The notes under the pieces are model-generated. The model did not search any database, was not told the origin of the DNA, and saw nothing but the letters and a program-made list of their open reading frames with translations. The position numbers were made by a program, and so were the translations under genes. From the NCBI GenBank assembly GCA_027382625.1, contig JAJKFJ010020696.1, positions 1-39,019 of the forward strand: DNA of 39,019 nucleotides, written 5' to 3'. Below are positions 1-10,163 of the stretch, piece by piece. The stretch is from Tetmemena sp. SeJ-2015 (taxonomy: Eukaryota; Ciliophora; Spirotrichea; Sporadotrichida; Oxytrichidae). How positions within the stretch are numbered: the first letter of the stretch is position 1; each line of letters starts with the position of its first letter.

Positions 1-1
1 A

Positions 2-187
2 GATAATGCTTTTGAATTGTTCAAAACAAACAGCTTAAAGTATAAAGGAGTAGATTTACAACTTATTAAAAGAGGTATAATAGTTGATTTTGGTAAAAAA
101 TTAGCAGAAGACTTAAAGATATTGGAAGCAGAAGCACAAGACCTCATCAATAGTAGATTTCAAAAGCTAGAAAATAGTTACTAATGA
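2..187 (+). CDS. C-terminal end of an unrecognised protein (partial)
   Basis: The frame starting at base 2 is open from the window edge to TGA at 185-187, about 61 codons, with one TAA read as Gln just before the stop. The peptide has a charged, probably helical C-terminus (KKLAEDLKILEAEAQDLI), suggesting a coiled coil. Codons are strongly AT-rich. I do not recognise the family. In a code with a single stop codon, 60 open codons can occur by chance, so confidence rests on the helical, Lys/Glu/Leu-rich composition. Its start lies outside the window. Confidence 0.4.
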
Positions 188-825
188 ATAATTGGAATGG
201 TGGAGGAAAGATATTGAAAAGAGATTAAAAAAAGATAATGAAGATAGATTGTGGCTAAATATATAAAAAAAAATATTTGTATTAAAATTAGGAAATCCTA
301 TTCTTTAAAAACATTTATTTATCTTTAAGAAGAATTAATTATAAGAAAATCTCTCTTGAACTTAAATGATAATTTAGAAGTGAGATACGAATTATATAGA
401 AAATTAATTTATTTTCCTGTAAAAAGTGGTAACTATAACAGTTAATCATTTAACATTTTAACATAAGCATTAAATTATTCATCTCCTTTATATCTAATTA
501 TGCTTCTCTATTGTAACTACCTTCAATCTTTACTTCTTTGTATTGGTATTTGACAACTTTTTGCCACACAAAAATATTTTAATATTCTAAATTAATGATA
601 AAATTGAATTTATTTAATGAAGTTTTATTTACATTTATGAAATGTAAATTAATGTTGATTTAGCAAAAATAAATGAAGTTCTTAATTTATTTTTTAATTT
701 GATTCGGAAAATTTGAACTCTCATATCTCTTATAGATTAGATATCGATAACTGTGATAAAAAATAATGTTATTTAATTTTGATAAAAAAAAGCAAATTTG
801 AACATTATCTGCCAAAATATTTATA
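188..825. other. AT-rich stretch without recognisable gene
   Basis: Very AT-rich, with no convincing coding frame on either strand under the ciliate code and no clear repeat. It ends at the target duplication of the foldback element that follows. Confidence 0.5.
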
Positions 826-833
826 TCCAATTT

Positions 834-1636
834 GGGGGGGGGCCTTTCCTCGTCATCCACTTTTTTTCATGAAAATATGAAAAATCACGATCTAGCCTAA
901 AATCTGCCAAAAACAACAAATTTTTAGTCAAAATTCAAATTCAAAGAGGCTATCCGAATCATATTCTTTATTTTAGAGTATTTGGGAGAGCCTTGAAGGA
1001 AATCAGATTTCGATAAAAATTAAATTGAGAATGAAAGATCATCTTATTGAAATAAATTCAATACCTTTATGAGTATAAGATTTCTAATTAAAAACAATTA
1101 AATCATAGATCATTTATGTTTTATTTAAGAGCTATAGAATTTCCTTCTTACTTGAAGCTCCTATTAAAATATTGTTTATCTAAAATTTATAACTAAATCT
1201 ATATATATTTATTGCAACCATTTTTTCTATAAAAACATGATAAATAAAGATGTCTTTTTTATTTTATCTATCTTTCAAAGATTTATAATTAATAAACTAG
1301 ATATTTACTTTAAATTACTTAAAGCTTATTAGTAAGAAATTTATTTCTATAAATGACTTTAAGCATGAAAAACTTTGTTTGTTTATCAATAAAAAATTTG
1401 TAATAATCTTTTTTCAAAAAAATAAAAGTTATTCTCTATAAATCAGCCTTCAAGATAAAATTTTCATTCCCGATGTTGTAAATTTTTTATAATTTATCTA
1501 AAATATAGAATATGAGTAGGATAGGCTTTTTGAATTTGAATTTTGACTAAAAATTTGGTGTTTTTGGCTGATTTTAGGTTAGATCGTGATTTTTCATATT
1601 TTCATTAAAAAGTGGATGACGAGGAAGGGCCCCCCC
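834..1636. mobile_element. Foldback element with 150-bp inverted arms and G-run ends
   Basis: The left arm (834 to about 985) and right arm (about 1490-1636) are inverted copies. Both ends start with a G run, then CCTTTCCTCGTCATCCAC (one G more in place of T on the right). The 803-bp element is flanked by the direct repeat TCCAATTT (826-833 and 1637-1644), an apparent 8-bp target-site duplication. Eight-base duplications are typical of hAT and some other DDE superfamilies, but no transposase is present, so this is a non-autonomous element. The middle of about 500 bp is AT-rich and non-coding. An end with the same GAGGAAAGGCCCCCC motif sits at 12313-12338. Confidence 0.75.
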
Positions 1637-1644
1637 TCCAATTT

Positions 1645-2026
1645 AATTAAATTAAGCAAAAAATCTAATTTTTGAAATCATTTAATAATAAAAAGCGCCT
1701 TATTGATAAAAAAAACCATCACTAAATAATAGCCAATTATAATTTTCTTTTTTAAAAAATGCTAAATATATTTTTCTATCGAATATAGATAATTGCATTT
1801 TATTTGTGATAAGAATGTTTCTAAATTAATGCTCCTTCAATAGAATTAATCGAAACGTCAAAAAGTTTGCAATTAAAAATTTTTTTAATTAAAATATCAA
1901 TAGAGAATAATTCATAAACTCCTCAAAGAATGATAACTCTTTATTATATTTCTTATTGGAATTTTAAATGGAAATAAATTGTACACAAATAACTAATGAT
2001 ATAGTCAATATGGATAGATCTCTTGC
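1645..2026. other. AT-rich stretch without recognisable gene
   Basis: Nothing beyond A/T homopolymers and the far 3' side of the membrane-protein gene that ends at 2027. Confidence 0.45.
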
Positions 2027-2900
2027 TCATTCAGTAAAAGTAAACAAAACAGGAAATAAAAGTTAAGAAATGAATAAAGAAATACTTTATTTTTTTGCGA
2101 GTTATGTCTTTTTGAATTGCCTCCTATAAATGAGCATTTGTACTCTTGCTCCTATGCTAATAAGCACAGCGATAAATTAAAGCAAAGGACCGGTTGATAA
2201 ATTGCTCAGCATACCAAAAGCCCCAATTATCAACATCCATATAGCTAGTCCCAACAGATAGAACATACTTGAAAATCTCCAGGTCACCTAAAAGTTAGTC
2301 AATCAAAAGAAAGCTCTCCTATAAAAAGCCAATTCTTACACTATTCGGTAGTTTATTCTAGCCTAGTGAAATGTACGAGTTGTAAAAGCCAAGTCCACTC
2401 ATCACACATCCGATCAAGTCAAGGCCAAGCAACTAAACACAATTTTATAGCTGAAAATTAAGGCTTACCACAATGCCTGAAGCCATGTAAAATATTAAAT
2501 AATTTTTTATAGTTTGTATAGCGGGAGACTATCACACACTTCTTCCGGATTCCATAATTCCCTATTATCAGTGTATAGAGTGCACTCAATTCTTTCCATG
2601 CTAGTTATCATATGATTTCTATTATCGATACCATGGTAAGTGATTACGTGGATAGACAATTCCTCAGTTTAGTTGTCATCTGATTCTTCTTGACCTAGTT
2701 TTTGCATGACATCAAGGTCAAATTTTATCCATGGGAACATAACCACTGCAAAAATAATGATGGAAATAGTAAGTCCGTGCAAAACCATATTCACTTTAAA
2801 TTATTTCTTGCAGACCTTTACATTCTCTTCAATGAGTGAGTCATTTAGGGAATCTGCATTTGATTTAAACTAATTAATCTTTGAGTTAGTCTTATTTTAA
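2027..2900 (-). pseudogene. Probable four-transmembrane protein, frameshifted
   Basis: Read from 2900 downward with TAA/TAG as Gln. A first hydrophobic helix (LHGLTISIIIFAVVMFPW) is followed by a hydrophilic loop of about 75 residues with two Cys. A second helix follows (ASGIVLLGLDLIGCVMSGLG), then a third (GLAIWMLIIGAFGML) and a fourth (QFIAVLISIGARVQMLIY), closing with a basic tail RRQFKK. The order helix, long loop, three helices, basic tail resembles claudin/tetraspanin-type small membrane proteins, but no signature motif was found. At least one frameshift separates the loop from helix 2. A likely 36-nt intron (GTAAGCC...GTTTAG) lies inside helix 2 at about 2435-2470. The start codon is uncertain. 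TGA at 2027-2029 closes one frame. Confidence 0.55.
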
Positions 2901-2964
2901 TTAAGAGTTGCTCTACAAAACATAAATAAGACAATTAAAATGAATCTATTTGTTTAAGGCATGT

Positions 2965-3390
2965 TATAGCCGAGAATTTAATTGAAAATTGAATTAATTA
3001 TTAAATTTAAGTAAAATGGAACAGATCAGTGGCAGTTGAAGTATCTTATTTCTAATTAATTATTACACCATTCGATTCAGCATAGAATTATAAGAATTTT
3101 CTATCCTTGCAACTTTTGTGTGGGAACGCTCAGTACAGAGTTATAAGCGACACAAGTTTGTGAAGACCGGAAATTTGAATATAATCAACTCGCGATCACC
3201 TTATCTCTCTACTGAGACGTGCTCTGAAGATGACTAAAGAAGAAACTCTTATTAATTTTTGATAAGCTATCGAACAAGCTGCAGATCTGGGGGTGTATCT
3301 GCGATTTCAACTGTCACCATTTTGCAACTCCCTCTTTATTATTTTAACTAATCATCGATTTTAATTAAATTCTATACTATAATTAAATCT
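2965..3390. repeat. Solo arm of the 21500-22605 foldback family
   Basis: This segment matches the left arm of the element at 21500-22605, and inverted its right arm, along its whole length. Shared anchors are the end TATAGCCGAGAATTTAAT, the block CATTCGATTCAGCATA, ATCCTTGCAACTTTTGTG, AGCTATCGAACAAGCT and CGATTTTAATTAAATTC. No partner arm is seen nearby, so it is a solo arm or a truncated copy. Its inner end overlaps the 3' end of the coding exon 3352-3980, supplying the last codons and TGA of that frame. Confidence 0.75.
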
Positions 3391-3980
3391 GCGTCTTTCT
3401 TTTAATTTCCAAGATAAACTTCTGACAGATACACATCCAGAGTATCTTAACTTAAAACTAAATAATTTGAAAATGAAAGTATCTGACCTTCCAATAGTTT
3501 CTTCCCCTGGAGTAAAATTCGAAGAATCATGTTGATTCTTGAAGAATCTGCTCATGGCTCTTTTCCAAATTGAAGATCTTTACTTTTGGATGTCGGCTCC
3601 CCCTGATATATCCTTTGCGGCTTTTGCATCATCTTAATTATAGATTTGCTAAGAAATCTGATTGTCTGCCTTTAAATTAACGTAGCTTGACTAATTTGGG
3701 AATGAAAAATAGTCGTGGGACTGAAGGATACTCTCAAGTGCTTATGTTTGAGGTCTTTCAAGATTTATAGTGAGTGCCTACTCTTGAGGTTAATTCAAAG
3801 CAGTATTAAAACTTAGGATGTTGCTTTATTCTATTGGCTGATTAGTGTCTTCATTCATAGGAATGTTTTCCAATATTAGATCCTCTGTTTAAACCCCTTC
3901 TTATATGATAGATTCTGCATTCATTTTGATATCTTTTTTTATTCTAATTGATTTATTCATCTATTCTTTTTAGTTGAATT
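3352..3980 (-). CDS. 3' exon of a membrane-protein gene split by transposon A
   Basis: Open for about 209 codons on the minus strand with some twenty TAA/TAG read as Gln. It is hydrophilic and rich in Gln, Asn, Ser and Asp, for example NEDTNQPIEQSNILSFNTAL and SYVNLKADNQISQQIYNQDD, so it is probably a cytoplasmic tail. An internal ATG at 3922-3924 could be a start. I prefer reading it as a downstream exon because the bases AACAG before position 3980 form a good acceptor, and joining it to the exon ending at 10164 keeps the frame (G + AA gives Glu). The whole 6.1-kb transposon A lies in that intron. A further intron may lie near GTCAGATACT (about 3487-3457). The last codons and TGA (3352-3354) fall inside a repeat arm, so the true C-terminus may have been replaced. 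Family not recognised. Confidence 0.55.
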
Positions 3981-4145
3981 CTGTTATTTAATTCGAATTT
4001 TAATTCAAAAGTTTAGTCATTTACAATAAATTCAAGATAATTAGTAAATTTTTTGGGTAAATAAAAGTTAAATACATTTTCTTTGAGAACTAATTATTAT
4101 TTGACACCCCTTTAATGACTGAATGAACTGATCAGTGATCTTCAC

Positions 4146-6866
4146 TCATAAAAGTCGTCTAAAATCTTTTTCACCAATCACTTGTTTTAGATGATGCAAT
4201 GATCTGATTTCATCTTTAGTTTATGTTGATTGGTGGAGTGCCTCGATCAGTATCTTAGTATTCCTTCTTTTGTAAACTACTTCAAGTAGTTTCTCTACAT
4301 CTATGAGTTGCTGCATTGAAAGTTGCTTCATTCCTTGAAGGGTTTTAAAAATTTTTTCGTTTATTTGGGCGGGACTGCAATTTTTAAATAAATTTATGAC
4401 CCCTTTTTGGCCTTAAAAGCTTCTTCCCTCTCATCTATTGATATGATTTTCTAAAAAAAACCCAATTGTAGAAAAAATTACTTTTCGAGCCTTTATCTGA
4501 TCGGGGGTTTTTTAGCCCCCAGCATTCCCCCAGGATCCAGTATAAAAAACCCCACTTTTTGCCACTAGGGATTTCGCCCCAATTTTTCGACAGATATTCC
4601 CCTCTTAAAATTTTTGCCCACCCCTATTCCCTTAAACATATTTTTCATATTTGATGGGTTCCCTATCACTGAAAAAATAATTAGTGGAATGTGCCTTGGA
4701 AATTTCTCTATAACTGAAGGGTGTGATTTTTTGCTCCCCTCCCGATTGTTTCCCCCAAAATATTTCTTTTTCCCCCAAGATCTTGCGGGTTTCCCGAACT
4801 TTATTTCGATTTCCCCTTTTCTGGAACAAAAATTTTTTGTCCAAAAAAGTTTTCAAAATAACCCTTTGAATCCCTTCGCAAGTCGCGCGAACAAGAAACA
4901 CTAAGTAAAATGTCATGTCCCATTTTTCCAAAAATTTTTTTCCTTAGACAATTTTTAAAAGGGGATGAGCTAAAATTATTTAGTCGTACTCATCTACTAT
5001 ATTTTTCCTAAAAATTCTTTTATCCATAAAAGTTTTCTATCGTTTCAATGCTAAAAATTTTTTCCCAAAGGGGAAGGGAAAGCTATCTCTATGCCTAAGT
5101 TTTCAAGATATCATTCAACCCCTTTTTTGAATTTAGAACTTTTTTGGGCCCCTTTTTTTCCCAGTACTCAGTTTAAAGCTAATTTTCCAAGTCTTTCCCG
5201 ATGCAAATTTGGGAAGATGACATTGAATTTAAGCTACTAGAACAACTTTTGAGGGGGTATCCCCGCAAACGTAGCCTGAAATTCATTATGTTTGTATTCA
5301 TCACAAACATTCTCCACCTTTTCTGAAATTTGCATCATCTCTTCAAGGGATATTTCTCTCTTTTAATAAAAGTCTATTGTATCTTCAAATATTTGTTAGT
5401 TGTTGTCCACATTCCTTTATTGCTCCAAAGTCTTGGTAGAGGATTAAGATATGCGCTTATTTATTTCTCTCATCCAGTTTTATTCATTGAGCTATAGAAT
5501 GTTAAGTATGTCTTGTTTTTGAAACTCTTTGATTGATTAGAGAATAAGGAGGCACCTCTCTAATGGAAGTTTGATTTTATCTTTCTTGTTGAAAAGAGTA
5601 AAGAGAATATCTCTGCATCTGAAAAGATCAAGCAGCTCATCAAATATGATGAAGGGATCAGAGAGAACTTATACCTTCGGAGAAATTCTATTAGAACTTG
5701 CTTTGATCATGAGCAGCAGCACTACAACTTTTTAATAAACCCTGGCCAAAAAAAGTTTTCAGGGTTTACTGATATGATTTGAGATTCGACTTGAGTGAAT
5801 CCTAGATTGTTCATATTTAGCTCGATTTGAGTTTAGTGCTTATCTATCGAAGGATTGTCCCTCAGAAGTAAAGGAAATTAGTCTATGAGCAATCCTATAA
5901 AATGTGAGCTGTATGAAATGTCATTGTCTAGGAGGTATCGGTTAAGCGAAAGAATCATTTATCTTAAAACTTCTTTTTATGACTCTTGAGTGTTATCGAA
6001 AATGTTTGAGGCATTCAGGAAGGGATAGAGTGTGAAAAATAATGTCTATCCTTCGTGACATTAGTTAGGAATGGTTTTTGACATTCTCAAATGTCTGTTG
6101 AGGATCTAAGTTAAGTTAAGTTTTGTTAGTCCTTCTCCTAGTAGATCCAATTCTCTTTATTTAAATAGCTTTTCAAGTTTATCTTACTCCAAACTAATTT
6201 GATGGTCTTAGCAAAGGGTCATTAGTTTAGGATTGTCCACAAATTTTTCAATGAGTGATTTATGGACTTAGAGCTTGATTCCTATCTCTAACTCATTGTA
6301 GTTTTGAAGTATGAACTTAGACACGATGCGAGTTGATACTGAGACTCTTAATTTTAAGGAGCAATCAACTCTGATGATTACTTCTCTTAATACATCAATT
6401 TATCAGCATCATTTTTGTCCTCCTTGTAAAAGTGCGATAGATAGTTCTAGAGTTCATCTTGTTATTCCTTCAAAGATCCAACAGAAGCACATTTTCTTTG
6501 AATCTCCCATCTCTTGACTCGAATCAATTCTCGTATTTCTTCAGACTCATATTCTGAGAGTGGATGTGATTTGAGTAGCTTATGGTTTTGAATATCCTTC
6601 ATTGTAAGCTTGAATCCCTTAGTTATTTTCTCAAGGATGTCTATCGCTTCCTAGTTGAATGATAATCCAGAAAACTCTCTCGCTTATATAGAGTTGTCAA
6701 TCACATTTAAATACTTACTTCTCTTTCCTAAACTTTGTTGTTTGGATTACTTGATGGTACTACCTTTGTTAGTTTTAATCACTCTTGTGAAATCTTCGTC
6801 TTCATATCTTGACTCATCAACACATCGCGAGTCATCGCTGTCAAAGTCGTCCTGCTCCTCTTTCAC
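4146..6866 (-). pseudogene. DExD-box superfamily 2 helicase of transposon A, degraded
   Basis: Recognised by alignment to copies B and C. Helicase motifs in order along the minus strand are: Walker A as CHLP..ASGKTW near 5210; motif II DEYDQII near 5000; motif IV region HIPLIIF near 4700. The C-terminus ends with a helical region (QQLIDVEKLLEVVYKRRNTK) and TGA at 4146-4148. The acidic N-terminus is followed by a 36-nt intron (GTAAGTATTT...TATATAAG, about 6725-6690) that restores frame into a block conserved in C (KITKGFKLTMKDIQNHKLL). SF2 helicases use ATP to remodel RNA or DNA duplexes; the target here is unknown. The ATG is replaced by GTG (6864-6866). Between about 4350 and 5220 many C/G and T/A runs look lengthened, and the frame breaks repeatedly. 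Confidence 0.75.
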
Positions 6867-7234
6867 TTATACTAAATACAATTAATAATTATGGCTAATA
6901 TAAATGCTATTACAATATAAGTCACACCCGCCGAAGCTGATCATTCTATCTCTATATAGTTTCTTACTCACTAAGAATTCCAAATAAGATGAGGTTTTTC
7001 AGATTATCCAAATTAATTAAAAAATCACAAAAAATCACAAAAAGTTACATTTAATCACACTTTTTGAATAAAATATTAGCTCTTAGCTTCATTTCTTTAT
7101 TTTCAAATTTCATAATCTATAAGGACTTCTTTTTCCTCATCATAAAAAATCATTTACTCTGGGCTATTTACTATAGGAAATCATTCAGATTATTTTAAGT
7201 ATTTCATAGCTGACTTTAAATATTAAATTAGAAT
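6867..7234. promoter_or_regulatory. Divergent promoter region of copy A with ATCACA repeats
   Basis: This is the 368-bp gap between the divergent helicase and 260-aa-protein genes. At 7017-7062 it holds AATCACA three times plus a variant GTTACA in the same orientation. The corresponding gap in copy C (26674-27048) carries many more of the same unit and the gap in copy B a few. A shared promoter or binding site for a transposon protein is inferred from position and conservation only. Confidence 0.5.
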
Positions 7235-8084
7235 ATGGAATCCTAAAAACGAAAGTGGGACTAGTTCGAGCAATCAGTTGATGGAGACATGGATGAAACT
7301 CTAATGAGAATAGGCCCTCAGGAGTTGGTAGGCAGATTTAGATCGAAGACCGACCTCTACTCCTACTTCACCGAAATACGTAAAAATAAAATCATACTAC
7401 TCAAATATATTTTTAGTGGGTTACTACATGCCGCCGATCGAGGGAGTTAATCGAGATTACTTTCGGCAGATCCTCAAAGAAGACAAACAACTTTTGAAAA
7501 TGTGTGAGGTCAAGATGACGAAGTTGCCAAAGTACGACGAGTTGTCAGTGCGACAAGTATTAAAAGGAATTAAGAATGACTATGAGCTTCTGAGATTCTC
7601 CCAGATATGGATGAGAAACAAAAAACTATCGACAGACAATACTTTTTCAACATAGTGAATACACTCCAACCAGACTACCTCACTCACATCGTCAAGCTCA
7701 CTCAGGATAAGAGAAACTCTGCTACAGATGGTTCAGCTAAAAGTGATTTCATCCTCATTTCAGATAGCTGGCTATCACAACTTACCAGCCATCCATTCAT
7801 CTCGAGTAAGGTTTAAATCAAATTCAATTTTTATAGAGAAAAACGGGAGGACACTCCAACTCATAGAGTAATCGTCTAAAATTTTCAAGGCAAGAAGTAA
7901 AAAGCCAAACCCTTCGCCTGTGACATCCCTCAAGAAGTTTCGGAGCAAAGATGGGCCAGGCTCTGCTAATAAATCATAGCGTTAAAATGACATGCTAATG
8001 ATCGAAAATTAAGCTCATGTTCAGATGGAACAAAACCAGAATGGCTTGACCCAGAATCTCTCGAAGATGAAATTTAATATTTGA
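7235..8084 (+). pseudogene. Conserved transposon protein (about 260 aa), one frameshift
   Basis: ATG at 7235, TGA at 8082-8084. There are two introns: 7380-7416 (37 nt) and 7806-7836 (31 nt), both phase 1, at the same positions in copy C. Conserved blocks are VGRFRSKTDLYSYFTEI, then GYYMPPIEGVNRDYF, KYDELSVRQVLKGIK, IDRQYFFNIVNTLQPDYL, WLSQLTSHPFIS and the C-terminus NLSKMKFNI. TAA/TAG code Gln at the third residue after MES and elsewhere. A one-base deletion near 7594 breaks the frame within ELLRF..PDMDEK. No known domain recognised. Size and place suggest the counterpart of the 22-kDa protein of TBE elements, but that is an inference. The gene ends 7 bp from the convergent transposase stop, so the 3' ends almost touch. 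Confidence 0.8.
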
Positions 8085-8091
8085 ATTAATT

Positions 8092-9140
8092 TCACTTTAA
8101 AATTAATCCTAACTTAATTAGCTTATTCACACACAACTACCTCATTATCTTATCATCTATCATACTGAACGACTGTTGTACGAGCTTCCTTACATTTATC
8201 TTCTCGCTCTTGAGTGATGCTTTCAGCTTTATTTTTTTGTACTAGTTCTTCAGCAAAGAAAAGTAATTCTCTATTGGATTGTACTGAGGCGAGTAGGGTG
8301 GCATGAATATAAGTTCGATCGAGAGTTCCCTGCAAAGTGCTTTTATTCTCTTGCTGTGATGGACTCTCAGATTGTCAAGCACTATTGCTAACTTTCTGCC
8401 TGCAAAGATATCTTGCACTCCAAGGATGAAGTCGTGAAATTTGTCAGTGTCAATCGACTTGTCATGCATGTTAAAGATCTCAAGGCCTTTAGACAATGAG
8501 ATTCCACAAACGACGGCTAAGATTTCATAAGCTTGGAGCTTATCTTGGAACTCTATATTTTTATTTCAATTGCTGTAGTCTAATCTCAGTCTAGTTGCTT
8601 GAGTAAACATCACTTCGTCAACGAAGAAGATTTCAGACTTGCAATCGATGGCTTACTGAATTGAGCTCAACATCTCACTCTCCAAAATAGGTATTTAGAG
8701 TTTTTATTTTGGACTTTTGTGCTTTGTCACAGTAATTGTCTTTCGCTTAATCCCATGTCAAAGGTAGATAGATCTCAAGCGAGAGGGGGACAATTTGAAT
8801 TCGGGGAAGCGTCTATAGACCATGACACAGCGCTCTGCTAAAGTTAGTCCACTCCAAGCATTTAGTTTTCGCTAGATATTATGAACTCCTCAATTTCTTG
8901 AGGAAGAACTAATCATTTGTTAGTTAACTTAATCCCTTGAGTTGGAATGACAGAGCAGGTGCAAATCTTTTTGACTTCAGCCATTCTAATCCCCGTGAGC
9001 TGAGATATCTGCTTGTAGCTGAAGTACACTGGGGTATTCATGACTGCTTGCCCATCGCGGTACCTCATATTCAATATAAGGTCTTTTAAGTTGTAATTAA
9101 TTTGAGCTTCAATTATCCTTTTCTCGTCTTGGTCTGTCAT
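8092..9140 (-). pseudogene. DD34E transposase of transposon A, disrupted
   Basis: ATG at 9138-9140 is chosen because MTDQ(D/N)EKR is shared with copy C. The N-terminus has a helix-turn-helix-like region (YFSYKQISQLTGIRMAEVKK), suited to binding the element ends. Catalytic residues are: first Asp in FFVDEVMFT (about 8625), second Asp in IVLDNLRVHHSKR (about 8370), Glu in YSPQYNPIENYF (about 8270). The spacing from second Asp to Glu is 34 residues, as in Tc1-type and TBE transposases. TGA occurs where copy C has CGA (YIRHGIK), there is a frameshift near 8860, and the donor of a 24-nt intron seen in copy C is spoiled at about 8935. The C-terminus MRQLCVNKLIKLGL is shared with the other copies; stop at 8092-8094. 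Confidence 0.85.
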
Positions 9141-9320
9141 CTCTATTAAAAATATTATCTTTAATTTCAATAGTTTGAACAAAGAGCATATTTTAAATTA
9201 TCTTACGCATCAGTGGTCACATAGTTTTAAAAATTTATCTTTATGCTTGCAACTTAAAGTGTGTAGTATTCGTAGTTGATGCTGAAATAGTAATAGTCCA
9301 TCTTTGGAATAAAGTTGTGG

Positions 9321-9515
9321 TCAAATGAGTCAGTTGAGTCAATTGAGACATTTGAGAAAGTTTAGGCATCTGAGCTCCATAGATAACTAAAAAATATTTA
9401 GATAACAATTATCATGATTAACTTTACAAGAATTTTTAATAGATAATTACCAAATATTAATGAGCCAAATGAGTCAATTGAGTAAAGTGAGTCAATTGAG
9501 ACACTTGAGCTGATT
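9321..9515. repeat. Subterminal TTGAGTCA repeats, copy A
   Basis: Two clusters (9321-9385 and 9460-9515) of units of about 9-10 bp with the consensus TTGAGTCAA or TTGAGACAT, all in one orientation. They are separated by a conserved AT-rich spacer with GATAACAATTATCATGATT. The arrangement recurs in copy C at 29124-29330. Subterminal repeats of this type often bind the transposase, which is inferred here. Confidence 0.65.
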
Positions 9516-9725
9516 GGGAATAATCCATTATATTTCAGCAACTTGTACATCACAACTCAAAAGTTATTGTTTTTAATAAATATTGCTTGTGCTTTAAAAA
9601 TATCAAAAGATATATGATGGACAGATAGTAGAGAAAGATGATTATATAAAAATAAGTTATGATTGAATTGTATCTTAAAATAATATTACCAGCTAATATT
9701 AATAATAAACTTAAAATTATAAATT

Positions 9726-10085
9726 AGGGGCACACCCCGAAACTCATTATATTATACTGTAGGGGCTCAGAAGTACTAGTAACACGTGGCTAGTGATAAA
9801 AGGCAGCCGAGGATGAGACATCAAAAGATGCCGGATGATAAAGAAAAAAAAGAATGCGAGGAGGGCAGATTAGACTACCTATAATCTGGAAGACTATCCC
9901 TAGCCACTACTTTACCATTAACTGGCTCAGGGGTATATAGGATAAGGTGCTCCAGGAAAGAGCTATTGAAGTCTATAGCAGCATATATCAGAGAGATCAA
10001 TATTCGCTCGCCTCAATTCAAAAATAGAATGGAAAATGTGGAGGAATCTCTGCCGCTCTAAGGTGGCTCGAATTAATGCATAGGT
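9726..10085 (+). other. Conserved terminal block of copy A: small ORF or structured element
   Basis: This block lies between the subterminal repeats and the right end, is noticeably richer in G and C than its surroundings, and has a close counterpart at 29496-29860. Two readings fit. (1) Coding: the plus strand is open for over 110 codons with TAA/TAG as Gln, and the shared peptide includes SLATTLPLTGSGVYRI and SRKELLKSIAAYIREINI. However, many differences between copies change the amino acid, and a 1-nt indel shifts the frame near the start. (2) Structure: GTGGCTAG (9786-9793) can pair with CTAGCCAC (9900-9907); GGGGCACACCCC is a hairpin; both stems remain possible in copy C with changed bases. 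Confidence 0.45.
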
Positions 10086-10163
10086 ATATAATTTTATTCT
10101 ACTTCAAAATGATTATATTCTTTTCTTATAAATTCATGAAAAATTAACTAATTCGTATCTTAC

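Larger units (their letters stand above)
4042..10150. mobile_element. DDE transposon copy A (helicase, 260-aa protein, transposase)
   Basis: Left end TAGTAAATTTTTTGGGTAAAT (about 4042) and right end, read inverted, TAGTTAATTTTTCATGAATT (10150) form a short imperfect terminal inverted repeat matching those of copy C. Flanking triplets are AAT (4039-4041) and ATT (10151-10153). This suits a 3-bp ANT target as described for Oxytricha TBE elements, but the two are not identical here. It holds three genes: helicase (minus), 260-aa protein (plus) and transposase (minus, convergent with the second). A conserved terminal block follows. All three genes carry frameshifts or stops. The element sits in an intron of the gene with exons at 3352-3980 and 10164-10860. 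Confidence 0.8.

Noticed and set aside
4614..4931. Two overlapping frames of about 97 codons on opposite strands
   Set aside because: The minus frame is a shifted piece of the degraded helicase of copy A; the plus frame is its shadow in C-run-rich sequence.
6311..6885. Plus-strand frames of 68 and 76 codons
   Set aside because: Antisense to the N-terminal part of the copy A helicase, which is supported by alignment with copy C.
9770..9793. AGTAACACGTGGC, resembling a stretch of small-subunit rRNA
   Set aside because: Only about a dozen bases match and the surrounding sequence does not follow rRNA; it is part of the repeated transposon terminal block.
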